A stretch of DNA of 12,567 bases from JAPUDQ01 sp039916485 (GCA_039916485.1 JBDSLH010000018.1:1-12567); one strand, 5' to 3'. Numbered from the stretch's first letter, positions 5,351-12,300 are shown. Notes: generated from the letters alone by a model not told the origin. Numbers and translations: made by a program.

Positions 5351-7375
5351 TTACTGTATTATTCGTAGAAATTCTTTCTCATCTATTATCTTTGTACCAA
5401 ACTGCTCGGCTTTTTTGAGCTTGGATGCTCCCACGTTGCCACCAGTTACTAAGTAGGTTGTGTCTTTAGCGACCGAGCTTTGGAATGATCCGCCGAGCTT
5501 ACGGATTTTTTCAGCTGCTTCTTCTCTACTCATTGTTTCAAGAGTCCCGGTTACCACAAAATTAATTCCTGTAAGAACACTCCCAGTTTTTTCTACATAT
5601 GACTTGACACCAAGTAGAGTAAATTTCTCGAGTAACTGGACATTGTCGTCATCGGCAAACCATGCAGATATAGATTCAGCCACAACTTCTCCTACTCCAT
5701 CAACTGCTCGTAGCTCATCAATAGTGGCTCGTCCGATTGTATCGAGGCCACCAAACGCTTTGACCAGGTCGATCGCTGTCTGCGTACCCACATGACGGAT
5801 GCCTAGTCCATATAAAAATCGATCAAACGTCGGTGATTTCTTTTCTTGTATCGCAGCAATCAGTTTGTTTGCAGAAATATCAGCAAATCGATCGAGTTCG
5901 AGGAGTTGTTCTATGGTGAGTGCGTATATATCTGCAAGATCTGTGACGAGCCCCGCATCGACGAGAGCCACGACATTCTTTTCACCTAATGTATCTATAT
6001 CAAGCGCACCCTTGCTCGCAAAATGTTGTAGTGCGCGTTTTAGAATAAGTGGGCCTGTTAATCCTTTGACACGGTACACTACCTCGCCAGCACTACGTAC
6101 AAAATCTAGCTCTGGGTACTGACGCTGGAGTTCATATTTGAAATCAATAGCTTCAGAATTCTGTGGTCGCAGTTCTTGCACCACTGATTCAACTTGCGGG
6201 ATGATATCGCCAGCTTTAAATATCACGACTGTATCACCACGACGTACATCGAGCCGTGCGATTTCATCAGCGTTGTGTAAACTTGCGTGTTGGACAGTCG
6301 ATCCGGCAACAACAACTGGATCAAACACGGCAACCGGCGTCGCTGCCCCGGTGCGACCGATAGATATAACAATATCTTTGACTATTGTAGTGGCTTGTTC
6401 GGCTGCATATTTGTAGGCGACGGCACCCCTCGGCTGCTTACCGACAACTCCGAGCTCAGCAAACAGTTCGCGGTCATTCACCTTGATAACAAGTCCATCC
6501 GTATTAAACGGTAGTTCGTGACGTTTCTCTGACCAGTCATCAACAAATTTCATGACACCATTGAGACCATCGAATATTGAAGCTTGTGTATTTCTACGAA
6601 CACCTATCGCAGATAGTGCTCGGTAGGCTGCCATATTCGTCGGTATTTCTTCAGGGTCATCACGCATGAGATCATAGGCAACAAATGTCAGCGGACGGTC
6701 CGCTACGAGCTTGGGGTCAAGTTGTCTCATGGTACCGGCAGCGAGGTTCCGAGGATTTGCAAACTCAGGTTTGCCAAGACTTCGCTGACGCTGATTGAGC
6801 GTTTCGAAATCTTTTTTGAGCATGACAATCTCACCACGAATTTCAGTCCTACCGCTCAGCAAATGCTGATGCGCACTATCGCTCCGTAGCCGCAGCGGAA
6901 TATTGCGTATGGTCCGAACATTAGTTGTAATGTCTTCACCTTCATAGCTATCGCCTCTTGTGATCCCCTGTATGAGTATTCCATCCTGATAGATCAGCGC
7001 ACACGCAAGTCCGTCCATTTTAATATCTGCAAAAAATTCATGTTTTGTACCTGGTAGCAGTTTATCCATGCGTTTCACCCATGCTTCGACTTCAGCTCGA
7101 TCAAACACATCATTGAGGCTCAGCATTCGAGAGCTATGACGTGCTTTGGTAAATCCCCCTGATAGTTCATGCCCAACGCGCTGAGAGGGACTCTCTGGGT
7201 GGATGAGCTCCGGATACGTCGACTCAAGTGTTTTAAGTTCCTGGAACAAACTGTCGTAAACAGCATCATCAACAGACGGTGTATCGAGCACATGGTACTG
7301 ATAACTGTACGTGTTTAAGAGAGCGACTAATTCGCTATGACGCCTGATGGCATCAGGCTTTGACAGTTGGCTCAT
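5351..7375 (-). CDS. ligA: NAD-dependent DNA ligase with a cysteine-less zinc-finger region
   Basis: 674 residues, the normal LigA length. It seals nicks in replication and repair using NAD. Domain Ia is marked by YSYQYHVLDTPSVDDAVYD (23-41). The adenylation domain holds K119 of KMDG (119-122), the nucleotide pocket motifs EIRGE (178-182) and NTDGLVIKVN (291-300), followed by the OB fold (about 320-400). HhH repeats occupy about 450-585, with FLYGLGIRHVG (520-530), and the BRCT domain about 597-674. In the zinc-finger stretch (about 403-445) all four expected cysteines are replaced; the only Cys in the protein is C125. The start overlaps the upstream gene by 23 nt, and a perfect AGGAGG lies 8 nt before the ATG. 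It is the last gene of the lemA operon. Confidence 0.97.
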   Translation of the reverse strand: MSQLSKPDAIRRHSELVALLNTYSYQYHVLDTPSVDDAVYDSLFQELKTLESTYPELIHPESPSQRVGHELSGGFTKARHSSRMLSLNDVFDRAEVEAWVKRMDKLLPGTKHEFFADIKMDGLACALIYQDGILIQGITRGDSYEGEDITTNVRTIRNIPLRLRSDSAHQHLLSGRTEIRGEIVMLKKDFETLNQRQRSLGKPEFANPRNLAAGTMRQLDPKLVADRPLTFVAYDLMRDDPEEIPTNMAAYRALSAIGVRRNTQASIFDGLNGVMKFVDDWSEKRHELPFNTDGLVIKVNDRELFAELGVVGKQPRGAVAYKYAAEQATTIVKDIVISIGRTGAATPVAVFDPVVVAGSTVQHASLHNADEIARLDVRRGDTVVIFKAGDIIPQVESVVQELRPQNSEAIDFKYELQRQYPELDFVRSAGEVVYRVKGLTGPLILKRALQHFASKGALDIDTLGEKNVVALVDAGLVTDLADIYALTIEQLLELDRFADISANKLIAAIQEKKSPTFDRFLYGLGIRHVGTQTAIDLVKAFGGLDTIGRATIDELRAVDGVGEVVAESISAWFADDDNVQLLEKFTLLGVKSYVEKTGSVLTGINFVVTGTLETMSREEAAEKIRKLGGSFQSSVAKDTTYLVTGGNVGASKLKKAEQFGTKIIDEKEFLRIIQ

Positions 7376-8411
7376 TAATCATCCTCCTATAGAGTAGATA
7401 TGCATACGACGCAAAGAACAAAAAGCTCCAAGCTGTGAGTAATTGTATGACAAATGGTACAACCGGTAACCAATCCCAAGGTATAAATTCAACGAGTAAA
7501 ATGACTGGTATCAAAACAAACAGCCAGACTAGCAGCAGCACGAATATCATCCACAGACTTCGGATCAAGAGGCTGAGTCGCCGGCCTATTACGACGTCTC
7601 CCGCGAGTGACAATGCTTTCACTGGATATGTGCCAGGTAACGTGACAATCACCATCGCAAACATCGTACTTGTCATCCAGTAGAGTGACAGCACGACGAA
7701 GAGACCAGCAGCGATCGCAAACATCATCGATTCTATGCCGCCTTGGACAACACCCGACCCGAGCAGAGAGAAATAGACAACTACTGCAGCAACTGCAGGG
7801 ACAGATTGTATCAACAATATAATCGCAAGGACACTGGTAGATAGAAATGGAGCTCCCGAATTATACATAGCATCACGGACATTTACTTTGGCACCAGCGA
7901 GTATGTGACGCAAGTACCATACTATCGTCAGCCAAGTGAAGATTCCGAGGATGCCGATATAAACTTGCTGTGCTTCACTGAGTGGATCGTTAAGCGCTCC
8001 GGTAATAGCCGCACCAAACAACGTCAACGTCTGAGTGGCCTGACTTATTTCACCACCAATAACATCGGGCCCAAATTCTTTGATCCCGTCACGGAGTGAC
8101 TGGTAACCTTCTTGGCTGGATATACCTCCGAGTAACGTATACATCACCACGTAGATCAGCACAAAACTTATATAGGCTTTTTTGTATCTTCGCATGAGTC
8201 CAAAGACTTCGACCGTAAAAAATATATTGCTTGGCAGTGGAGCAAGCTTTGGCATATCACGAAGTTTTGTTTGCTGGAAGGATCGATGAGGGCGACGTTT
8301 TAGAAAATTCTGAAAGCGTTTCTTACCGGCTGCATATTTTTTCTTAACAGGTTTTAACGACTGTATCAGTCGCGTTCGCAGAGTGTGGTGGAGTGAACGT
8401 TTCTTGGCCAT
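7353..8411 (-). CDS. Integral membrane protein with about six TM segments and a basic N-tail
   Basis: 352 residues, not recognised. Residues 1-55 are strongly basic (MAKKRSLHHTLRTRL ... KKRPHRSF-like) and should be cytoplasmic. Hydrophobic segments follow at about 79-97, 150-170, 190-217, 230-262, 283-311 and 316-343. The conserved-looking loop PVKALSLAGDVVIGRR (about 264-279) recalls YciC/DUF975-type membrane proteins, but the resemblance is weak. Its ATG overlaps the htpX stop codon by one base (TAATG), so translation is probably coupled. The TGA stop lies inside the start of ligA. A role beside HtpX in membrane quality control is possible from position only. Confidence 0.85.
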   Translation of the reverse strand: MAKKRSLHHTLRTRLIQSLKPVKKKYAAGKKRFQNFLKRRPHRSFQQTKLRDMPKLAPLPSNIFFTVEVFGLMRRYKKAYISFVLIYVVMYTLLGGISSQEGYQSLRDGIKEFGPDVIGGEISQATQTLTLFGAAITGALNDPLSEAQQVYIGILGIFTWLTIVWYLRHILAGAKVNVRDAMYNSGAPFLSTSVLAIILLIQSVPAVAAVVVYFSLLGSGVVQGGIESMMFAIAAGLFVVLSLYWMTSTMFAMVIVTLPGTYPVKALSLAGDVVIGRRLSLLIRSLWMIFVLLLVWLFVLIPVILLVEFIPWDWLPVVPFVIQLLTAWSFLFFASYAYLLYRRMINEPTVKA

Positions 8412-9277
8412 TACATTTTTTGGGTTAATGTATGGAGACGAGCAATTCGCTCTTCGACTGGTGGATGGGTACTAAAGGCTTTCATGAGGCCACCTTTGAG
8501 TGGGTTAGCAAAAAACAGGTGTGCAGTTGAGCCATTTTGGCGCTTCATTGTCGAGCCAATCCCGCCAATTTTTTCCAGCGCTGATGCGAGTGCTTCTGGA
8601 TCACGCGTTGTCAGTGCACCAGTTGCATCGGCCAAATATTCGCGCTGTCTGGAGACTGCTGCTTGGATGAGTATCGCAACGATAGGCGTCAAAACTGCCG
8701 CAACGATACCGAGTACCAAAAATATTGGACTGCGGTCTTTGTTATCACTAAACCATATCATTCGCACAAAGAAATCTGCGATGATGCCGATGGCGCTGAC
8801 GAGACCAAAGACAATCATCATGACACGGATATCATAGTTCTGGACATGTCCCATCTCGTGCGCCATGACAGCATTGAGCTCACGATCATCAAGTGACTCG
8901 AGTATGCCGGTCGTTGCAGCAACGTGTGCGTGATTAGGGTCTCGCCCTGTCGCAAATGCGTTCAGCGCAGGATCATCCATGACATACACACGAGGCATCG
9001 GCATGCCGTTGGTTATTGATAGATTTTCTACGATTCGGTAGAGTCGTGGGTTATCACTCTTTTGTATTTCTTTGGCACCGTTCATAGAGATCGCGAGCTT
9101 TGCAGCGATAAAATACTGTACGACCGCGTAGATAGTTGCAACTGCAAGCGCACCCCACATGATACCGATTGAGCCATAGTATAGAGCAAACAGGTAGCTC
9201 ATCCCCCAGATCAGCAGGATGAATACAGCCATGATGATAACTGTATTACGTTTGTTGGCGGCAATTGCGCTATACAC
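8411..9277 (-). CDS. htpX: Membrane-bound zinc metalloprotease HtpX
   Basis: 288 residues of the M48B family, which degrades misfolded membrane proteins. Transmembrane segments lie at about 13-33 and 35-60, and a second pair at about 150-170 and 185-205. The zinc site is HEMGH (140-144), with the third ligand E213 in REYLAD. The C-terminal signature THPPVEERIARL (270-281) is present. The start is GTG, because the protein then begins MYSAIAANKRNT, matching the family's usual start. An AGGAG motif overlapping the lemA stop lies 12 nt upstream, a long spacing. It follows lemA directly, the common LemA-HtpX pairing. Confidence 0.96.
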   Translation of the reverse strand: MYSAIAANKRNTVIIMAVFILLIWGMSYLFALYYGSIGIMWGALAVATIYAVVQYFIAAKLAISMNGAKEIQKSDNPRLYRIVENLSITNGMPMPRVYVMDDPALNAFATGRDPNHAHVAATTGILESLDDRELNAVMAHEMGHVQNYDIRVMMIVFGLVSAIGIIADFFVRMIWFSDNKDRSPIFLVLGIVAAVLTPIVAILIQAAVSRQREYLADATGALTTRDPEALASALEKIGGIGSTMKRQNGSTAHLFFANPLKGGLMKAFSTHPPVEERIARLHTLTQKM

Positions 9278-9292
9278 GGTAGGTATTAGCTC

Positions 9293-9859
9293 CTAGAACT
9301 TTACTGCTACTGGCTCTGCGATAGATGACAAGTCATCTACTTCAAAGAATTCACGTTTGTTGAATGAGAACATTCCGGCGACAAAGTTACTTGGGAATTG
9401 TTCGATCTTGGTATTGAGATCTCGGACGCCACCGTTATAAAATCGGCGAGATGCCTGGATCTTGTCCTCTGTGTCTACAAGCTCGTTGTTAAGCTGCTGG
9501 AAGTTTTCTGATGCACGAAGTGCTGGATAAGCTTCTGCGACAGCAAACAGGCTCTTGAGTGCACCTTCGAACTGGTTTTCAGCGGCTGCTGTTTCTTTTG
9601 GACCTTTAGATGTAGCGTTGACCACGTTTGCACGAGCCTCGGTAACCCGCTGGAAGACTTCGCTTTCATGCGCTGCGTAGCCTTTGACAGTCTCGATAAG
9701 GTTCGGGATGAGATCAGCACGACGCTTGAGTTGTACGGTGATGTCGCTCCATGCTTCATCTACACGGTTCTTGAGACTGACTAGACCGTTGTAGGTGAGC
9801 CAGAAAAATCCGAGTACGAGTGCGATGATGATGAGAACGACGATAAGTGTAATATCCAT
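9293..9859 (-). CDS. lemA: LemA family membrane protein
   Basis: 188 residues. One transmembrane segment (about 4-22) is followed by a helical domain carrying the family motif NRVDEAWSDITVQLKRRADLIPNLIETVKGY (about 32-62) and FYNGGVRDLNTKIEQFPSN (about 140-158). The biochemical role of LemA is not settled; it is often encoded next to HtpX. The SD AAGGA lies about 7 nt before the ATG. A TGCTATACT extended -10 lies about 27 nt upstream, giving a leader of roughly 20 nt. It is the first gene of the lemA-htpX-membrane protein-ligA operon. Confidence 0.95.
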   Translation of the reverse strand: MDITLIVVLIIIALVLGFFWLTYNGLVSLKNRVDEAWSDITVQLKRRADLIPNLIETVKGYAAHESEVFQRVTEARANVVNATSKGPKETAAAENQFEGALKSLFAVAEAYPALRASENFQQLNNELVDTEDKIQASRRFYNGGVRDLNTKIEQFPSNFVAGMFSFNKREFFEVDDLSSIAEPVAVKF

Positions 9860-9885
9860 AAATTTCCTTGTTTAGCTTTACCTAT

Positions 9886-9932
9886 AGTATAGCAAGTTAT
9901 CCCCTGTTAGGATATGACTAGATCTAGTCATA
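9886..9932 (-). promoter_or_regulatory. lemA operon promoter with an overlapping 20-bp palindrome
   Basis: The extended -10 TGCTATACT (minus strand, core 9886-9891) is the main element, and its -35 position falls at about 9909-9914. A perfect dyad, half-site TATGACTAGA, spans 9913-9932 and touches the -35 position. That placement suits a repressor or activator operator, which is inference from symmetry alone. Confidence 0.5.
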
Positions 9933-9988
9933 AAGCATGTAAATTTGGGGACAAAACAACCAAAAGTTAAAATCCTCGCTACAGCACT

Positions 9989-10025
9989 AAAGAAAAATAC
10001 CCACACAAGGAGGATATTTTTCTTT
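9989..10025 (-). terminator. Terminator of tRNA-Leu
   Basis: AAAGAAAAATA (9989-9999) pairs with TATTTTTCTTT (10015-10025), with two further G-C pairs inside after a mismatch. It starts immediately after the tRNA's CCA and gives a T-rich 3' end on the minus strand. Confidence 0.75.
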
Positions 10026-10110
10026 GGTGCGCGGGGCGGGAATTGAACCCGCACGCCTTTTGGGCAAGGGATTTTAAGTCCCTCGCGTCTACCAATTCCG
10101 CCACCCGCGC
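10025..10110 (-). tRNA. tRNA-Leu(UAA), CCA encoded
   Basis: A class II tRNA. The acceptor GCGCGGG/CCCGCGC is fully paired. The D-loop contains GG, the anticodon arm AGGGA-CTTAAAA-TCCCT gives UAA, the variable arm is long, and the T-arm GCGGG-TTCAATT-CCCGC is canonical. Discriminator A (10028) is followed by an encoded CCA (10025-10027). Its 5' end lies 23 bp from the divergent hydrolase ATG. Unlike tRNA-Ala and tRNA-Gly it has no copied leader. Confidence 0.97.
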
Positions 10111-10118
10111 ATGAATAT

Positions 10119-10128
10119 TAGTATACTA
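10119..10128. promoter_or_regulatory. Palindromic -10 shared by tRNA-Leu and the hydrolase gene
   Basis: TAGTATACTA is a perfect 10-bp palindrome giving TATACT on both strands. On the plus strand the box (10122-10127) is 6 nt from the hydrolase ATG, predicting a leaderless mRNA. On the minus strand the box (10120-10125) would start RNA about 3 nt before the tRNA-Leu 5' end. The -35 candidates are weak on both sides. Confidence 0.55.
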
Positions 10129-10133
10129 GAAAT

Positions 10134-10724
10134 ATGAAACAAGTTTTGATAATTCATGGTGGTACAAGTTTTTCTTCGTATGATGCATATCTTAGTCACC
10201 TTATGCATATGAATATGGACTATGTGAGGCTAAAGAGTCGATCAAGCTGGAAAGATCTGCTCCGCACTCAGCTCACTCATACAGACATCCTCGTGCCCTC
10301 AATGCCAAACACCGCAAATGCTAATTATGATGAATGGGTCATAATATTCGAAAAAATCATTCCCTTTTTCTCAGATGACGTCCAGCTCGTCGGCCATTCG
10401 CTCGGTGCGATGTTCCTCGCAAAATATCTTCAGGACCACCAGTTAAAACAGCCTGTTAAACGACTTATCCTTCTAGCTGGAGCGTACGACGATGAATCCA
10501 TGGAAGATCTCGGGAGTTTCAAAGTAGAGTCAGCAACAAACGTGTCACATAGTGCTCAAGAGGTACATCTTTTTCATAGCAAAGACGATCTTGTTGTGCC
10601 ATTTAGTGAGCTAGCAAAGTTTCAGGCGGATATGCCAGATGCTATCACACATACATTTACTGATCGTGGACATTTCAACACAGAAACTTTCCCAGAACTC
10701 CTAGAATTACTTCAAAATAAATAG
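10134..10724 (+). CDS. RBBP9/YdeN-type alpha/beta hydrolase
   Basis: 196 residues, a small serine hydrolase of the RBBP9/YdeN group; the substrate cannot be predicted. It begins MKQVLIIHGG (first strand and oxyanion loop). The nucleophile elbow is GHSLG with Ser89, the likely acid is Asp152 in HSKDDLVVP, and the catalytic His is His180 in RGHFN. The length matches the family. No SD is present, and the -10 box 6 nt upstream suggests a leaderless message. It is transcribed away from tRNA-Leu and converges on the tRNA-Cys terminator, so it is a single-gene unit. The protein should be cytoplasmic, as no signal is seen. Confidence 0.9.
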   Translation: MKQVLIIHGGTSFSSYDAYLSHLMHMNMDYVRLKSRSSWKDLLRTQLTHTDILVPSMPNTANANYDEWVIIFEKIIPFFSDDVQLVGHSLGAMFLAKYLQDHQLKQPVKRLILLAGAYDDESMEDLGSFKVESATNVSHSAQEVHLFHSKDDLVVPFSELAKFQADMPDAITHTFTDRGHFNTETFPELLELLQNK

Positions 10725-10742
10725 CCCTCATATACTGAGAGC
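10710..10742 (-). terminator. Terminator of tRNA-Cys
   Basis: GCTCTCA (minus strand, 10742-10736) pairs with TGAGGGC (10730-10724), with one G-U pair and a 5-nt loop. TATTTATTTT follows. It overlaps the last base of the convergent hydrolase gene. Confidence 0.7.
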
Positions 10743-10748
10743 TAGATA

Positions 10749-10822
10749 TGGAGGCACCTACGGGTAACGCTCCCGTCTACGCAGTTTTGCAGACTGCTGC
10801 CTAACTTCTCGGCCAAGGCGCC
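10749..10822 (-). tRNA. tRNA-Cys(GCA) with an altered elbow, CCA encoded
   Basis: The acceptor GGCGCCT/AGGTGCC is paired (one G-U). The anticodon arm GCAGT-CTGCAAA-ACTGC gives GCA, and discriminator U73 is the cysteine identity base, followed by CCA. The T-stem ACGGG/CCCGT is intact, but the T-loop is AGCGTTA instead of TTCRANN. The D-loop GAGAAGTTA lacks the GG pair. By alignment, T54-A58 becomes A54-U58 and G18-U55 becomes A18-G55, while G19-C56 is kept. Intact stems and a good promoter (TACAAT about 15 nt upstream) argue for a functional gene rather than a pseudogene. Confidence 0.9.
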
Positions 10823-10836
10823 ATCGCATCTAATTG

Positions 10837-10865
10837 TACCAGATGATAGATACGCATCGAAGGTA
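10837..10865 (-). promoter_or_regulatory. tRNA-Cys promoter
   Basis: On the minus strand TTCGAT, a 17-bp spacer and TACAAT with an upstream TGG (extended -10 type) lie just upstream of the tRNA. The element abuts the oppositely directed promoter at 10866-10894. Confidence 0.5.
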
Positions 10866-10894
10866 TTGACAAATTATATACGGAGTTGTATAAC
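10866..10894 (+). promoter_or_regulatory. Consensus-like promoter of the 95-residue protein gene
   Basis: TTGACA (10866-10871), a 17-bp spacer and TATAAC (10889-10894) make one of the strongest sigma70-type promoters in the window. The predicted start near 10901 leaves a leader of only about 10 nt, and AGGA lies at its very 5' end. Confidence 0.8.
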
Positions 10895-10910
10895 GAGGAC
10901 AGGATACATC

Positions 10911-11198
10911 ATGATTGATAGAGAATATATCGCAAAAATGCAACAAGAGCGTTACGACAACTACCTCGTACATAAGCAAATTAACTTTGCGCCTAAGATC
11001 GGTACCGAGGCTACTAATCTTTGCCTCGCCACTGTTACACTCGGCCTTACAGAGGCATCAACCCCCTATGCTGGTGAATTTGAGAGTAAAACTCCTGAAA
11101 ACATCAATATTCTAGGTGCCACTGCCCTTAACGTTATGAACCCAGAGAATACCGTGCACCAAGCAATACATGCTCAAAAACTCGCGCTAGCAGCATAA
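10911..11198 (+). CDS. Small protein of unknown function (95 residues)
   Basis: Not recognised. The sequence starts MIDREYIAKMQQERYDNYLVHK, a charged helix-like stretch, and continues with an Ala/Thr/Leu-rich middle (NLCLATVTLGLTEAS) and a mixed C-terminus ending AQKLALAA. There is no signal peptide, no membrane segment and one cysteine. The ATG at 10911 is chosen over an upstream TTG because that TTG is the promoter's -35 box; AGGA lies 6 nt before the ATG. It has a strong promoter and its own strong terminator, so it should be well expressed as a single gene. Confidence 0.8.
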   Translation: MIDREYIAKMQQERYDNYLVHKQINFAPKIGTEATNLCLATVTLGLTEASTPYAGEFESKTPENINILGATALNVMNPENTVHQAIHAQKLALAA

Positions 11199-11216
11199 AT
11201 TACTGAACTAAAATCC

Positions 11217-11243
11217 AAAGGGGCGCATCTGCGCCCCTTTCTT
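11217..11243. terminator. Bidirectional terminator
   Basis: AAAGGGGCGCA (11217-11227) pairs perfectly with TGCGCCCCTTT (11230-11240), followed by CTT. It lies between the stops of the converging 95-residue gene and beta-helix gene and should serve both. Confidence 0.9.
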
Positions 11244-11262
11244 ATGAGACATTAACCGTCAA

Positions 11263-12105
11263 TTATCGTCGGTGTTTACTATTTTCGCTCGACTGAACGT
11301 ACGCTACACACTGACCTTGGTTTTTAAACGTTGTTTTATCTTCACGAACAACATTCATCCAGCCATTGTTTTTACACTCATCCTTTGCTGAAGCCACCTT
11401 TGGACCTTCAACAACTGGTTTCAATGTATACAATGCATCATTAGGTTTTGGACCAAGAGTTGATACATTATATTGACTTTCGCTGTCTACCAGCGTCGCT
11501 ATGGTGGTGTCATCAACGTAAATCTGTACTGCATCAGTGTGATTACTCACACCATTTATGGTTAGTGACGCAGCTTCAGCTGTACGCTTATCAACGTTCA
11601 CACCATGCCAACCATTTCCTGCAGTTGTGAGATTATTGACCGTAACCGTAGAACTGTTAACTACGAGTCCGGATTTATCATTATTATTAATTGTTACATC
11701 ACTGATAGTGACGCCGGAAGAGCCAACGACATTAATACCATGGAGACCCGTACCACCCGTACCTTCTATGGTAAGATCGGTAATTGTTACGTTATCTACA
11801 TCTACTACTCCGATAACAGTATTTGTTCCATCACCATTGCTGCCGAAAGTATAACCTGCAGAAATGGTATGTCCATTTCCATCAAGTGTTGTATTGGCAG
11901 GAATATTGATTGGTCCTGTCGTGGTACAGCTACTCGTTAACGACCACGTTCCTGATGCTGTGTCATCGAAATTACACCCGGCAACCATAGCCGCATTTGC
12001 ACTGGCAAATACACCAACCGCCAATGTTACCGCTGCAGCTCCTGCAACAAACATCTTTGTCCAAGGTCTTGCGTCCTCGAGAATTCCTGATTGACTATAT
12101 ACCAT
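11263..12105 (-). CDS. Secreted parallel beta-helix repeat protein with a C-terminal cysteine motif
   Basis: 280 residues. The start is the ATG at 12105, because a full-length AAGGAGGTG lies 3 nt upstream; an in-frame ATG at 12126 would put that SD inside the gene. Residues 18-38 form a signal peptide (FVAGAAAVTLAVGVFASANA) with a probable cut after an Ala at 38-39 and an unusually long n-region. Right-handed beta-helix repeats run from about 70 to 180 (NVTITDLTIEG, GVTISDVTINN, TVTVNNLTTAG). The C-terminus has CKNNGW ... FKNQGQCV, a short motif also seen at the ends of other bacterial secreted proteins. A carbohydrate-binding or surface-adhesion role is plausible, but no catalytic residues are identified. 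Confidence 0.85.
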   Translation of the reverse strand: MVYSQSGILEDARPWTKMFVAGAAAVTLAVGVFASANAAMVAGCNFDDTASGTWSLTSSCTTTGPINIPANTTLDGNGHTISAGYTFGSNGDGTNTVIGVVDVDNVTITDLTIEGTGGTGLHGINVVGSSGVTISDVTINNNDKSGLVVNSSTVTVNNLTTAGNGWHGVNVDKRTAEAASLTINGVSNHTDAVQIYVDDTTIATLVDSESQYNVSTLGPKPNDALYTLKPVVEGPKVASAKDECKNNGWMNVVREDKTTFKNQGQCVAYVQSSENSKHRR

Positions 12106-12300
12106 ACACACCTCCTTAACGAACATAATTGTTCTAATTGGTACTGCTTATATTACCATCCGTCATGTGGATAAAAATTGTTTCACTGATGTGATTTTGG
12201 GGTTGACAGTTTTCTCAGTCGATTGTTTCACGAGTATTTACTATTCTATGTATAGTGATCGAAATTCTTGCATCAACCCCTGTTGCTTGATATAATCATC
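12106..12300. promoter_or_regulatory. Divergent control region between the beta-helix gene and the tRNA-Gly leader
   Basis: Visible elements are a dyad GAACA-N4-TGTTC (12121-12134) upstream of the beta-helix SD, a dyad TCAC-N4-GTGA (12183-12194), and a direct repeat ATTGTTTCAC at 12177-12186 and 12222-12231 (45 bp apart). A near-consensus plus-strand promoter, TTGCAT-N17-TATAAT (12268-12296), is predicted to start at about 12303. The minus-strand promoter for the beta-helix gene is probably near TAATATAAG (about 12147-12155) but is weak. No gene is seen here. Confidence 0.55.

Noticed and set aside
10866..10910. TTG at 10866 as the start of the 95-residue protein
   Set aside because: This TTG is the first half of the -35 box TTGACA and would lie upstream of the transcript start.
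12106..12126. Upstream ATG at 12126 as the start of the beta-helix protein
   Set aside because: It would bury the perfect AAGGAGGTG inside the coding sequence; the ATG at 12105 has that SD at normal spacing.
12121..12134. LexA box upstream of the beta-helix gene
   Set aside because: The half-sites GAAC and GTTC are 6 bp apart instead of 4, and the remaining consensus bases do not fit.
12203..12208. TTGACA as the -35 of a plus-strand promoter
   Set aside because: No acceptable -10 lies 16-19 bp downstream; the promoter at 12268-12296 is better placed.
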